Positions 1 to 7,867 of a stretch of 64,000 nucleotides of DNA are shown piece by piece. The stretch spans positions 56,729 through 120,728 of the forward strand of contig NZ_JAECZB010000062.1 in assembly GCF_016056295.1 (NCBI RefSeq). Direction: 5' to 3'. The position numbers and the translations under genes were made by a program. Source of the stretch: Atlanticothrix silvestris CENA357. Lineage in GTDB: Bacteria; Cyanobacteriota; Cyanobacteriia; Cyanobacteriales; Nostocaceae. Below the pieces are notes generated by a model. It searched no databases and was not told the DNA's origin. It saw only the letters and a program-made list of their open reading frames with translations. Position 1 is the stretch's first letter. Each line of letters begins with the position of its first letter.

Positions 1-547
1 CATAGTTGAACAATGCTCCCGATGTAAACATTCCCCCACTGGGTAATGTGTAGCTGCTAGTCTCTTGAATTGCCCAGCGTCCGCGATTTTGTGCTGAGGT
101 GCAAGCTGATACTAAAATTACCTTTGCACCTTCACCACGGGCAGCAAATAAACCTGTCAGAGAATTGGTGATCCCCGGCCCTGCTGTGGTAAATACTACG
201 GTAGGGCGATCGCTAGCAAAATATGCCTCAACCGCTGCAAAAGCAGCTCCTGCTTCATGGCGGAAGTTCAACACTTCTATAGAGCTATTTGACAGTGCGC
301 CCCACAAACTAGCCATTGCACCCCCAGCAACACCAAAAGCGTAGCTCACTCCCAAGTTTGACAACATTTGGGCAGTTGCATCTGCGACTGAAGGCGTTGG
401 GTCGGTACCGTCAGGCAAAAAAGGCTGAATGCCATTCTTTCCTGACTTGTCCAGCTGATGAGATTCATCTAACGCAGATTCTACATATTTGCTGTATGGC
501 TCAGTGGTGATGAGAGGAGAGTTTGAACCAGTATACTTTTTACTCAT
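1..547 (-). CDS. scyA: ThDP-dependent acetolactate synthase-like enzyme ScyA, 5' part (runs off left edge)
   Basis: About 182 N-terminal residues are visible; the gene continues beyond base 1. After a 50-residue leader it shows the pyrimidine-binding domain of thiamine-diphosphate enzymes: an FGVAGGAMASLWGAL segment (residues 71-85), the catalytic-type glutamate in NFRHEAGAAFAA (Glu98), and TTAGPGITNSLTGLFAARGEG further on. ThDP enzymes of this type include acetolactate synthase and ScyA, which couples indole-3-pyruvate with p-hydroxyphenylpyruvate in scytonemin synthesis. The ScyA call rests on the leader plus the neighbour: an AraC-type two-component system lies divergently upstream, as at the N. 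punctiforme scytonemin cluster. An ordinary acetolactate synthase large subunit (ilvB) is the alternative. The ATG at 547 is the only plausible start. Confidence 0.75.
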   Translation of the reverse strand, partial: MSKKYTGSNSPLITTEPYSKYVESALDESHQLDKSGKNGIQPFLPDGTDPTPSVADATAQMLSNLGVSYAFGVAGGAMASLWGALSNSSIEVLNFRHEAGAAFAAVEAYFASDRPTVVFTTAGPGITNSLTGLFAARGEGAKVILVSACTSAQNRGRWAIQETSSYTLPSGGMFTSGALFNY

Positions 548-804
548 TGCTTTCACTTAATTTCAGAAACTTGCACAAAGATTGACTATTTCTTGCCCAG
601 ATTCTTTGTAATATCTAATACAAACAACTCTGTTGTTTTTGATGACTATAACCAAGCTTAGTTGATAGCAAAAATAGCTATGGCTTTTGATTGCTGCTTT
701 ATAGAACTGCTTTCAAGGCCATTTAAAAAACTTTATAAAAAGAGCAAAACAATCAAGTCTGTGCTTCTAGAAACCAGAATATCGGATGTGAACACTGATT
801 TACA

Positions 805-909
805 ATGAAGAATCTGTTGATGGGGTTGGCAATTCTTTTGCTTTTGTTACAAAACTGGTCGAAATTCTCATTTAACTGCTGTGCAAAATTGAGACGTTGT
901 GATTCTTAA
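805..909 (+). CDS. mini-ORF, 34 aa hydrophobic peptide (speculative)
   Basis: ATG-started frame that begins MKNLLMGLAILLLLLQN and ends in a Cys/Arg-rich tail with CCAKLRRC. The leucine-rich stretch could form one short membrane helix. Its N-terminus resembles that of the next mini-ORF, 126 bases downstream. No Shine-Dalgarno sequence is visible, so it could equally be part of a non-coding repeat in the scyA regulatory region. Confidence 0.2.
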   Translation: MKNLLMGLAILLLLLQNWSKFSFNCCAKLRRCDS

Positions 910-985
910 TAAAATAAACTCATATTTGCAATGAATAATCTTTTGACAAAATTATCAATTCTTTTGCTTTTGGCAAAATTGATGT
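805..985. repeat. imperfect tandem direct repeat upstream of the scytonemin regulators
   Basis: Two related units begin at about 805 and 931. They share a 17-base identical core (CAATTCTTTTGCTTTTG) at 830-846 and 956-972, a spacing of 126 bases. The flanking bases AATGAA(G/T)AATCT are also conserved. Confidence 0.6.
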
Positions 986-1020
986 TTGGGTATAGTTGTG
1001 AAGCTTTTTTATCCCATTGA
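931..1020 (+). CDS. mini-ORF, 29 aa hydrophobic peptide, paralogue of the preceding one (speculative)
   Basis: The frame begins MNNLLTKLSILLLLAKL and aligns with the upstream mini-ORF over about 16 residues. It differs at both synonymous and non-synonymous positions, and the C-termini are unrelated. No ribosome binding site is seen. It is either a duplicated short peptide gene or a duplicated non-coding motif. Confidence 0.2.
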   Translation: MNNLLTKLSILLLLAKLMFGYSCEAFLSH

Positions 1021-1898
1021 CATTAAGTATTCATTTATAAGCGATCGCTCTGAATTTCTACGCTTTACGTCCAGTAAATACTGATTTGATGTCAATCAAA
1101 TCTGTTTGAGCTTAGGTAATAAAATTTGGCTAGACTAGAGTTGGCTACCACTAAACACCAGTATCGTAGCAGTCTTTACGCGATCACTAAATAGTCTTTA
1201 CAAAATTTTGACATTTTCTTATGTCAATCAAAATGACTGATGTAAATATCTAATCTTTCCAAGGAAAAATTACTAAAAACTCAATACAGACCTGCCCAAA
1301 AATCTATTTCTAATGATAGATGACTAACACGTTATTACCATCGATGCCCGTACTTGATGTACGTTTTTTTGCAAAAATCTGCAAATACTGGTGCTTTTTT
1401 GCAATATAAATGTACTCCTTGTTACGGATGACTAGACACATTCTTCCATAGTTAAATTTCTGAGAGGGTAAATTAAGAAACGTTAAGTACTTACACTTAA
1501 GGAGTAAAACATGCAGTCGTAATCCAGTAATAACTAGGTCAGCAGACCTAAATTCACAATTTAAGTAGTTTTACATCGTTATTGCTTTTGGCCTAAATAA
1601 AGGTGAAAGGCTAAAAACTCTAACCACTAATTATTAGTTAGATCGATATTTATCTAAATAGATAGCATCAAATAGCATTATTTTTTAAATTTATATGTTC
1701 TGATACAAGTAAAAATATTGAATTTATTGGTATAGTTGTATCAAGCAAAAACCATCAATAACTTACTTTAATCCACAATATAGTTCATTTGTTTTTAACA
1801 AGCTCATACTGCACTAATAGTTGTAAAAAACAATGATTATCAGTTTATTAATGGCTGTGGTGCTGACTTAAAATACTGAGGAGTAAGTAAGTAGGGAT

Positions 1899-3854
1899 AT
1901 GAATTCTGGCGATTATAGGTTAGCTCGATCCAACTCTCAACGGGCAATGCAGCCAGAAATAGAGTTGAGGTTCGCTCATTTTCTGATCAATCAAGCTGTA
2001 GACGCTGCCTTCTGTTTGGGAGCCAACGGGCAGTTTCTCTATGTTAACGATGCCACTTGCCAGATGACTGAGTATTCTGGTGAAGAATTACTCTCAATGA
2101 CGCTGCATGATATAGATGTAGACTATTCTCTACACAACTGGTTAGATATCCAATCACAGGATTCTTTTACCTTTAAATCTCGTTATCGGACAAAACAAGG
2201 TCGAATATTTCTGGTAGAAATATCCATTACCTATATAGAAGATCAAGGTAGGAAATTTGGCTGTGCTTTTGTGCGCGAAAAGAGTAATGAAGTGGTAGAT
2301 GTGAGCGTGCAAAAATGGATTAATGAACTAAGGGAAAGCAAAAAAAAATTGCAGCAGGAGGTTTATCAACTCAAGGCTAAGGAAGTAGAACTGGAAACAT
2401 CTATATCTATACTTCGTTCTACTCTTGAATCTACTGCCAACGGTGTGATTGCGGTTAACTTTGAGGGAGATATTCTCAGCTTTAATCAGAGATTTATAGA
2501 TATGTGGCAGATTCCAGAGTCTCTGATACTCTCTAAAAAATGTCCTCGATGTAAAGCTTTTTTTGAGAACCAACTTAAAGATTCAGAAGCGTTTAATCGG
2601 CTTGTTTGGGAAGTTTCTAGCCAATCTGACTTTGAGAGCTACGACATTTTGGAATTAAAGGATGGCAGAGTCTTCGCGCACTACTCTCAGCCTCAGCGGA
2701 TTGATGGGAAAATTATTGGCAGAGTATGGAGTATTTGGGACATTACTGAATTTAAACAAACTGAAAAAGCACTAAGGCTGAACGAGGCTAGATTTCGGAC
2801 TCTGGCAGAGACTACCGATGCTAGCACTTTCTTGATTCAAGGCACACGGCTTTGCTATATCAATCCCGCAGTAGAGCTACTCACTGGCTACACAAGAGAA
2901 GAACTATTGACTGGTTTTGATCTTCGCCAACTAATTAAAAACAAAAAACGTAGACAAGTACGCAACCGCAATGAAATAGGTAACTTTGAATATCAGGAGA
3001 TAAATATTCTCACAAAAAACGGTACAGAGCGCTGGCTGGCTTGCACAGTAGCAGTACTAGATGGAGTGCTGGATTTTGGGAATAAACCAGTGAAACTAGT
3101 TGCAGGGATTGATATCACCGATTACAAATATGCGGAATCAGAGCTTAACCAGGCTCTAGAACAAGCCAAACAACTAAGTGAACTGAGAGCGCGTTTTCTG
3201 TCTATAGTCTGTCATCAATTCCGCACACCGCTAAATATTGTTTCATTCTCTAATAGCTTACTCAAGCGACATATCTGCGAATGGACAGAGGAAGAAATAC
3301 GACCGTTACTCGATAATATTCAAACAGCCACCGAACATATCAGCCAAATGGTGGATGATATATTGTTTTTTTCTAAAGCAGAGTCTGCAAAAATCAACTT
3401 TGAGCCAAGACCATTGGAACTGGTTCAATTCTGCAATGATTTAGTGGCACAAATGCAGATGAGTAGTAGTCAGTGCCAAATCAATTTTGGCAGTCAATTA
3501 GACTGCTTAGTAGCCTGCATGGATAAAAAATTGCTAGAGTCGATTTTAAAAAATTTACTCGATAATGCAATTAAGTATTCTGCATCCAACAATACGGTTG
3601 ATTTTCAGCTTTGGTGCGAAAGGGAACACGTGATTTTTCAAATTAAAGATCAGGGAATTGGGATTCCAGTTGCGGATCAAGAGTGCTTATTTGAACCATT
3701 CTACAGAGGTAGCAATATTGATGATATTCCTGGTACTGGGCTAGGGTTATCAATCCTCAAAACTCTTGTGGACTTACATAAAGGTCAAATTAATGTAGAG
3801 AGTGAAGTTGGTGTAGGCTCTAAGTTTACTGTGATTTTGCCATTAGCTCAATGA
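1899..3854 (+). CDS. PAS-domain sensor histidine kinase (scytonemin-locus type)
   Basis: A 651-residue soluble kinase with no membrane segment. Three PAS domains lie at roughly residues 25-130, 170-285 and 295-410, with a coiled coil (about 140-170) between the first two. HisKA follows with the phospho-acceptor His439 (VCHQFRTPLN), then an HATPase domain with an N box (LLDNAIKYS), a G1 box (DQGIGIP) and a G2 box starting near residue 612 (GTGLGLS). The start follows a GAGGAG-like site. The response regulator begins 86 bases downstream, so the pair is probably co-transcribed. By position and architecture it matches the kinase of the two-component system next to the N. punctiforme scytonemin genes, where UV-A responsive regulation has been proposed. 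The sensed signal is not evident from the sequence. Confidence 0.88.
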   Translation: MNSGDYRLARSNSQRAMQPEIELRFAHFLINQAVDAAFCLGANGQFLYVNDATCQMTEYSGEELLSMTLHDIDVDYSLHNWLDIQSQDSFTFKSRYRTKQGRIFLVEISITYIEDQGRKFGCAFVREKSNEVVDVSVQKWINELRESKKKLQQEVYQLKAKEVELETSISILRSTLESTANGVIAVNFEGDILSFNQRFIDMWQIPESLILSKKCPRCKAFFENQLKDSEAFNRLVWEVSSQSDFESYDILELKDGRVFAHYSQPQRIDGKIIGRVWSIWDITEFKQTEKALRLNEARFRTLAETTDASTFLIQGTRLCYINPAVELLTGYTREELLTGFDLRQLIKNKKRRQVRNRNEIGNFEYQEINILTKNGTERWLACTVAVLDGVLDFGNKPVKLVAGIDITDYKYAESELNQALEQAKQLSELRARFLSIVCHQFRTPLNIVSFSNSLLKRHICEWTEEEIRPLLDNIQTATEHISQMVDDILFFSKAESAKINFEPRPLELVQFCNDLVAQMQMSSSQCQINFGSQLDCLVACMDKKLLESILKNLLDNAIKYSASNNTVDFQLWCEREHVIFQIKDQGIGIPVADQECLFEPFYRGSNIDDIPGTGLGLSILKTLVDLHKGQINVESEVGVGSKFTVILPLAQ

Positions 3855-3940
3855 AAATCTATCAACTTCATTCCCGCTGAATACTCAGCTTAGATTTGCG
3901 TAATTATTACCTGCCAAAAATTTTAGTGATAGCAATAATC

Positions 3941-4783
3941 ATGTACGAATCTTCAAAAAAAATCCTCGTAATCGAAGACGATAACGTTACCCGTAATCTT
4001 TTCGTTAAGGGTCTTAAAGCTGAAGGTTTTGAGATCATCGATGCTAACAGCGGTCTTGATGGTATCCAGCAAGCACAAGAGCATGTACCTGACTTAGTGA
4101 TTTGTGATATTGCAATGCCTGATATAGATGGTTATGACGTTTTAACCACGCTGCGTCAAGATCCCGTGACAACTATTATTCCGTTCATTTTTCTTACTGG
4201 TAGCAACAGTAAGACAGATGTTCGCAAGGCTATGGAATTGGGAGCAGATGATTATCTTACCAAACCTTCGACAGTAGACGAATTGCTCAGAGCGATCACT
4301 AGCCGACTCCAAAAGCAAGCTAGCATTCAAGACTGGTTTGCTGCTAAACTCCAAAAAGCTGCAAAACCAGTATCTGTAAATAAAATTCCTTCAAACACCC
4401 CTCCAAAGTCCATCTTTCCTTGCGTTCCACAATTAAAAGAAGTTTTCGACTTCATTGAAGCTAATTATGACCAAGGAATTACTTTGTGTGACGTGGCTGA
4501 AGCGGTAGGTTACTCGCCTGCTTACTTAACTAACCGAGTAGCAAGACAGACAGGCAAGACTGTCAACATCTGGATTGTCAAACGCCGGATGGCTGAAGCT
4601 CGAAAGTTACTTCAAAATAATAATCAGACAATCGAGCAAATTGCCAAAGCGTTAGGCTATCAACATGTCTGTCATTTTTCTCGCCAGTTTCGTCAACATC
4701 ACGGTTTACCTCCCCATGCTTGGCGCAAAGATCAGCAAGCAGTTGATCAGGTTATGTTGCAAGAGTTAGAGACAGCTTTATAA
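3941..4783 (+). CDS. response regulator with AraC-type DNA-binding domain (scytonemin-locus type)
   Basis: A 280-residue protein. It has an N-terminal receiver domain (residues 6-125) with acidic pair Glu12/Asp13-Asp14, phospho-Asp56 (ICDIAMPD) and the conserved Lys in LTKPS. A linker leads to an AraC/XylS double helix-turn-helix at about residues 165-268 (CDVAEAVGYSPAYLTNRV and IEQIAKALGYQHVCHFSRQF). The ATG at 3941 is preferred over an upstream in-frame TTG at 3896 because the receiver fold starts immediately after it. It lies directly downstream of the PAS kinase and is the presumed output of that kinase; scyA and linked scytonemin genes are the likely targets by synteny with N. punctiforme. 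That is inference. Confidence 0.9.
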   Translation: MYESSKKILVIEDDNVTRNLFVKGLKAEGFEIIDANSGLDGIQQAQEHVPDLVICDIAMPDIDGYDVLTTLRQDPVTTIIPFIFLTGSNSKTDVRKAMELGADDYLTKPSTVDELLRAITSRLQKQASIQDWFAAKLQKAAKPVSVNKIPSNTPPKSIFPCVPQLKEVFDFIEANYDQGITLCDVAEAVGYSPAYLTNRVARQTGKTVNIWIVKRRMAEARKLLQNNNQTIEQIAKALGYQHVCHFSRQFRQHHGLPPHAWRKDQQAVDQVMLQELETAL

Positions 4784-4866
4784 AAGTAATTACAGGGTTT
4801 CTTGGTTGGATGTAGTACACCTCTTACGAAGAAAGGGTCTAGAGGCTAGAGTCTAGAGGCGAAAGT

Positions 4867-4897
4867 AATGTACCTCATCCAGATGAAATATGCTGTA
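4867..4897 (+). repeat. dispersed 31-base repeat, copy 1
   Basis: Matches 27422-27452 at 27 of 31 positions, including the core AAATATGCTGTA. Both copies are preceded by short tandem CTAGAGG or CTAGGGG units (4838-4860 and 27398-27420). Both lie just after a plus-strand gene and just before a minus-strand gene. Confidence 0.6.
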
Positions 4898-4914
4898 AAT
4901 ATCAGCTAAACTAA

Positions 4915-5208
4915 TTATTTTTCATGCTCTTGATGATGATTACTTACATCTTGATCAGATTCTAATAGCCGTGACATAAACACATCAGTTTTTCTACTCA
5001 CAACAGACTTAATCTTATCAATAGCAATTACTTCACTGACTTTGACAACCATTTCCCACAGAGTATCTTCTTCCGTGTCTTTGTTGTAAGTTCTGTGTTT
5101 GAACCACAACAAGTCGTCCCAAACTCCGATAACTGTAGCGAAATACCACTTATCTCGGATTAGTATCCAGATTTCTTGTTCTAAATAGGTCTGTAGAATT
5201 GATTTCAC
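4915..5208 (-). CDS. hypothetical protein, 97 aa
   Basis: I do not recognise a family. The protein is compact, with alternating hydrophobic and charged residues compatible with a small beta-barrel fold, and a hydrophilic His/Glu/Lys-rich tail (SNHHQEHEK). The predicted start is GTG at 5208; no internal Met occurs before residue 53, and no good ribosome binding site is seen. It sits tail-to-tail with the AraC-type regulator gene and is probably monocistronic. Confidence 0.55.
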   Translation of the reverse strand: MKSILQTYLEQEIWILIRDKWYFATVIGVWDDLLWFKHRTYNKDTEEDTLWEMVVKVSEVIAIDKIKSVVSRKTDVFMSRLLESDQDVSNHHQEHEK

Positions 5209-5442
5209 AATGACTGAGATTAATTATGCAAATATATTGTGCTACATAATACACAGATACTAAAGTTTAGGTCGTCCGTCAAAACACTGAATTAATCAAT
5301 AGTTTTTTAGTAATTATTAGGACTATTAAAAATAAAGTATAGTACCGCTATTAAGGCTAAAACCCAGTTGAAAAGAACTTTTACTTCTTGAGTGATTGGT
5401 AGTTATATGTAATTTCCTCAATGACTATAGTCTCATAAATGG

Positions 5443-5591
5443 TCAAATGCTGACTTCTTGATTGGTGAGTACCAAACTCAGACGTTTAGCTAATTCTTGT
5501 GGGTTTAAATGAGATATATTTTTGCCTAATAGTTGCACTTCACCGCATATTAGTGATTGCATTCCAGCGATCGCAGTAATTTAGATTTACC
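5443..5591 (-). pseudogene. relic of an ABC transporter ATPase (FecE/BtuD type)
   Basis: Reading leftward, a Walker-A end (GKSKLLRSL) is followed, after a one-base frameshift, by AGMQSLICGEVQLLGK, then NPQELAKRLSLVLTNQE and a stop. This is the canonical order in the N-terminal part of iron-siderophore/cobalamin ABC ATPases. The N-terminus before Walker A, the Q-loop, the signature and Walker B are all missing. It lies just after the methyltransferase stop codon, so the B12-riboswitch transcript probably once encoded a transporter subunit. Confidence 0.75.
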
Positions 5592-5601
5592 CTTTAATAA
5601 T

Positions 5602-6462
5602 TTAAACTTTTTTTGATAACTGCCAGAGTTGGATAGAATAACACAGGTGGCTCTCAAAAATAGCACGCGCTGCTAACCCCTCGACAATCGACTTTTCTAG
5701 CCAGCGCTTAAATGCCCATTGACCAAGTGCGTGTAACGGTGGAACTGCGATCGCCACAACATCAGCAATATATTTAACAGTTGTTAGCCCAAAAGTACGG
5801 AAGTTATTAACACACAAATCAATCGTTGGCGCAATATGAGTTGAAATGTCTTCAGTCTTAATTAACTGAAAGCCAGACTGTTCTAACGCCGTTTGGAGTT
5901 CACTGGCGACATGACAATTAGAAAAAATACCTTTTTGGTATTCAGCATTGTAACGCATCATGTCTGCAAGCAACAGGTAGCCACCACTACCCAATAAACG
6001 AGCTGCACCTTGAGCTAAATCAAAAGATGCAATATATTGACTGCTTTCGCTCAATAAGATCAAGTCGTAAGAGTTTAATGTGTGAAAATCTTCAAATCTC
6101 GTTAAGTAGAAAGGTACTTGACCATTGGTATTTTTAACAAACCTCTCTTGCTGGAGTGCATCAGGTGCTAATCCTTCAACAGTGAAACCGCGATCGCATA
6201 AGTATACTGCGTTACCACCAATACCACAGCCGACATCAAGCACAGTTTTTATCTTTTCTGGAATAAAACTCAAAAGTTTAGCTGTATATGCTTCCTGAGC
6301 CACACGCAAACGAGTTATAGTTAATTCTTCACCCTGAGTAGGCAGTGGTTCCCAATATCCGTAATGGAGATAGGACGAATTTGTGAGTCCCATGTAATAA
6401 TCTATCGCCGCATTTTGGTAGCGAGTTGGTTTCGGAATATTGATTGATTTTGTGTTGAGCAT
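5602..6462 (-). CDS. class I SAM-dependent methyltransferase
   Basis: A 286-residue soluble protein. SAM-binding motif I is TVLDVGCGIGGNAVYL (about residues 73-88), followed by an acidic-type position in FTVEGLAPD. Motif IV-like YDLILLSES and the post-motif GGYLLLADMM fit the Rossmann methyltransferase fold. The C-terminal 60 residues carry a hydrophobic patch (VKYIADVVAIAVPPLHAL). The family includes UbiE-like and small-molecule C- or O-methyltransferases; the substrate cannot be read from the sequence. It starts 18 bases after the upstream unknown gene and lies in the unit headed by a cobalamin riboswitch, so its expression is probably repressed by B12. A role in corrinoid-linked metabolism is inference. 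Confidence 0.85.
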   Translation of the reverse strand: MLNTKSINIPKPTRYQNAAIDYYMGLTNSSYLHYGYWEPLPTQGEELTITRLRVAQEAYTAKLLSFIPEKIKTVLDVGCGIGGNAVYLCDRGFTVEGLAPDALQQERFVKNTNGQVPFYLTRFEDFHTLNSYDLILLSESSQYIASFDLAQGAARLLGSGGYLLLADMMRYNAEYQKGIFSNCHVASELQTALEQSGFQLIKTEDISTHIAPTIDLCVNNFRTFGLTTVKYIADVVAIAVPPLHALGQWAFKRWLEKSIVEGLAARAIFESHLCYSIQLWQLSKKV

Positions 6463-6480
6463 TAAGGAATAAAGTAGGTT

Positions 6481-6987
6481 TTAAGGCATTAAACTGGGTT
6501 GAAATTCTTCCCAGCGTTTGTAAACTTGTTCGTAGCAATCGGGTGGAGTAATTTTCAGATTGTGTAAAAAATTCACCTCAATCTGAGGCTCAGCCTTCTC
6601 AAGGTTCGCGTAGCGTGTTGCAGACAGACGCTGAGTGAACAGCACCAAAACAATGTCTTGATAGGGACTGTATGTTGCGACTGCTGGGATAATAGATGAA
6701 ATTATTGATGAGTTAGATGATTGTAATATATCTTTACAATCTTGACGCGATCGCCAGTAAAAACCAATCAGATCAGAGGGAATAAATTGGAGGGTGAAGG
6801 GAACTAGATCAAACTTGGTAGTTGTCGAGTGAGTAACTTGAGTATCCACACCACAAATAACCACTCCTCGTCCAAATGACTGAAATCCTTTCCATGCTGT
6901 ATAACCGATTATCAGCAGATTACTATGGATAAAACTGTTTTGCCAGTAGCCAAAATTTCCTTGCCAGACACTATCAGATGGTCGCAT
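6481..6987 (-). CDS. hypothetical protein, 168 aa, first intact gene of the B12-riboswitch unit
   Basis: Not recognised. It is soluble, rich in aromatic residues near the N-terminus (GNFGYWQNSFIHSN) and ends with a charged helix (CYEQVYKRWEEFQPS). The ATG at 6987 follows GGGAG at a good distance. Codon use looks normal and there is no internal stop, so it is probably real. The start overlaps a fragment of a DUF1636-like reading frame in another phase, which suggests that a deletion brought this gene close to an older upstream gene. It is followed 18 bases later by the methyltransferase. Regulation by the upstream cobalamin riboswitch is likely. Confidence 0.65.
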   Translation of the reverse strand: MRPSDSVWQGNFGYWQNSFIHSNLLIIGYTAWKGFQSFGRGVVICGVDTQVTHSTTTKFDLVPFTLQFIPSDLIGFYWRSRQDCKDILQSSNSSIISSIIPAVATYSPYQDIVLVLFTQRLSATRYANLEKAEPQIEVNFLHNLKITPPDCYEQVYKRWEEFQPSLMP

Positions 6988-7051
6988 TCACTTGCTCCCA
7001 AATACTGCCACAAGTTGTACAGGCAAATAAAGTATGTTGTTTATTGATCAT
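6974..7051 (-). pseudogene. N-terminal relic of a DUF1636-type metal-binding protein
   Basis: The ATG-started frame reads HTLFACTTCGSIWEQ near its start, which resembles the N-terminus of the DUF1636 family (HTLFVC.TC..W) with its CxxC pair. It runs into a stop after 25 codons inside the next gene. The rest of the family domain is absent. DUF1636 proteins are familiar neighbours of cobalamin and metal-handling genes in cyanobacteria, which fits the riboswitch. The fragment is short, so the call is tentative. Confidence 0.45.
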
Positions 7052-7098
7052 TGAGGTTGAAGTATGTAGGATTAAGTCCGAATCGCAGACATAGGATT

Positions 7099-7124
7099 AT
7101 GTTGCAGTGGTGCAACTGCAACAT
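7099..7124. repeat. palindrome in the riboswitch leader
   Basis: Nine-base arms ATGTTGCAG and CTGCAACAT flank an 8-base loop. An alternative stem (TTGCA at 7102-7106 with TGCAA at 7111-7115) overlaps the first, so the two structures exclude each other. There is no U-tract on either strand. It lies between the riboswitch and the first gene. Confidence 0.6.
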
Positions 7125-7299
7125 AGCTACGAGTAGATTTTGCAAAAGCTTTCACCCCCGCATAAAACTAGCGCAACATGCCTATAACCTCATACCCATA
7201 AGTGAGCTATAGCTTATCTTTGGCACTACGAGAGCGTAAAACTGATGTATGGTGGAAATATTTATAGCAGTATTCACCTGTACCTCGCAGATGGGTGTG

Positions 7300-7435
7300 A
7301 GTTGGTCTTGTGACTTTCGGCGGGCATTCTGACTTTGAGGCATAAGGCTCATTACAGCTGCGGGACAGCGACGGATTTACACCGAACTTTCCCCCTTGCG
7401 TCTGATGGCTGACTCCCACCAGAACCGAGTTGATT
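7300..7435 (-). promoter_or_regulatory. cobalamin (B12) riboswitch
   Basis: Read on the minus strand it contains the conserved core in the correct order: GGTGTAAATCCG (7383-7372), GTCCCGCAGCTGTAA, then AGTCAGAATGCCCGCC (7334-7319), preceded by the GGGGGAAAG element. Spacing fits the class-I cobalamin aptamer. It sits about 310 bases upstream of the 168-aa gene and reads toward it. Binding of adenosylcobalamin normally lowers expression of the downstream genes, here the unknown protein and the methyltransferase. Confidence 0.92.
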
Positions 7436-7867
7436 ACTGACCTAATAATAGCATAATAATGATGCTGAATTTCAGCAGTTACTTAAAACGTCAAGGTCAT
7501 CCAAAGCGTATTAAAATTAAGAAAAGCTAGGGCGATCGCATAATTAGGATAAAAAGTAAGACTGAACACTAGGCATCGCCAAATACTTAGAAAAAATCTT
7601 AATTTTGTTTACCAAAACTTCAATTAATTAAATTTACTTGACCATTTAGACTTAACTTTTTTATCCCACGTTGTTGAATCAATTCGTACCAATGGCTACT
7701 GTTATTCCCATAATAATTAATAAAACTTGCTATAGATAAGTTTTTTCTATAATCATCCAAATGGTAGAAGCAAAATCTATCTTATAAGAGATGTTAAAAC
7801 TTATAATATTTTCCAAAATGGTATAAGGATTCTTAGAAAACCTATCTGTAATTTTTAGGGAAAAACA
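7436..7867. other. intergenic region, no gene seen
   Basis: A+T-rich divergent spacer that must hold the promoter of the B12 unit (leftward) and of the holin-like gene (rightward). No RNA gene or repeat recognised. Confidence 0.6.

Larger units (their letters stand above)
548..1898. other. 1.35-kb intergenic region between scyA and its putative two-component regulator
   Basis: Unusually long, A+T-rich spacer separating the divergent scyA and kinase genes, so it must carry both promoters. It holds two similar very short reading frames (805-909 and 931-1020) within an imperfect direct repeat. I see no RNA gene and no clear operator; A/T tracts are frequent between 1660 and 1860. Confidence 0.7.

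Noticed and set aside
99..510. Two plus-strand reading frames of 81 and 64 codons at the left edge
   Set aside because: They lie antisense to the ScyA-like gene, whose minus-strand translation shows a clear ThDP-enzyme pattern.
6481..6987. Treating the 168-aa gene as a frame shadow
   Set aside because: It has a good GGGAG site, no overlap with another strong gene and normal composition, so I kept it.
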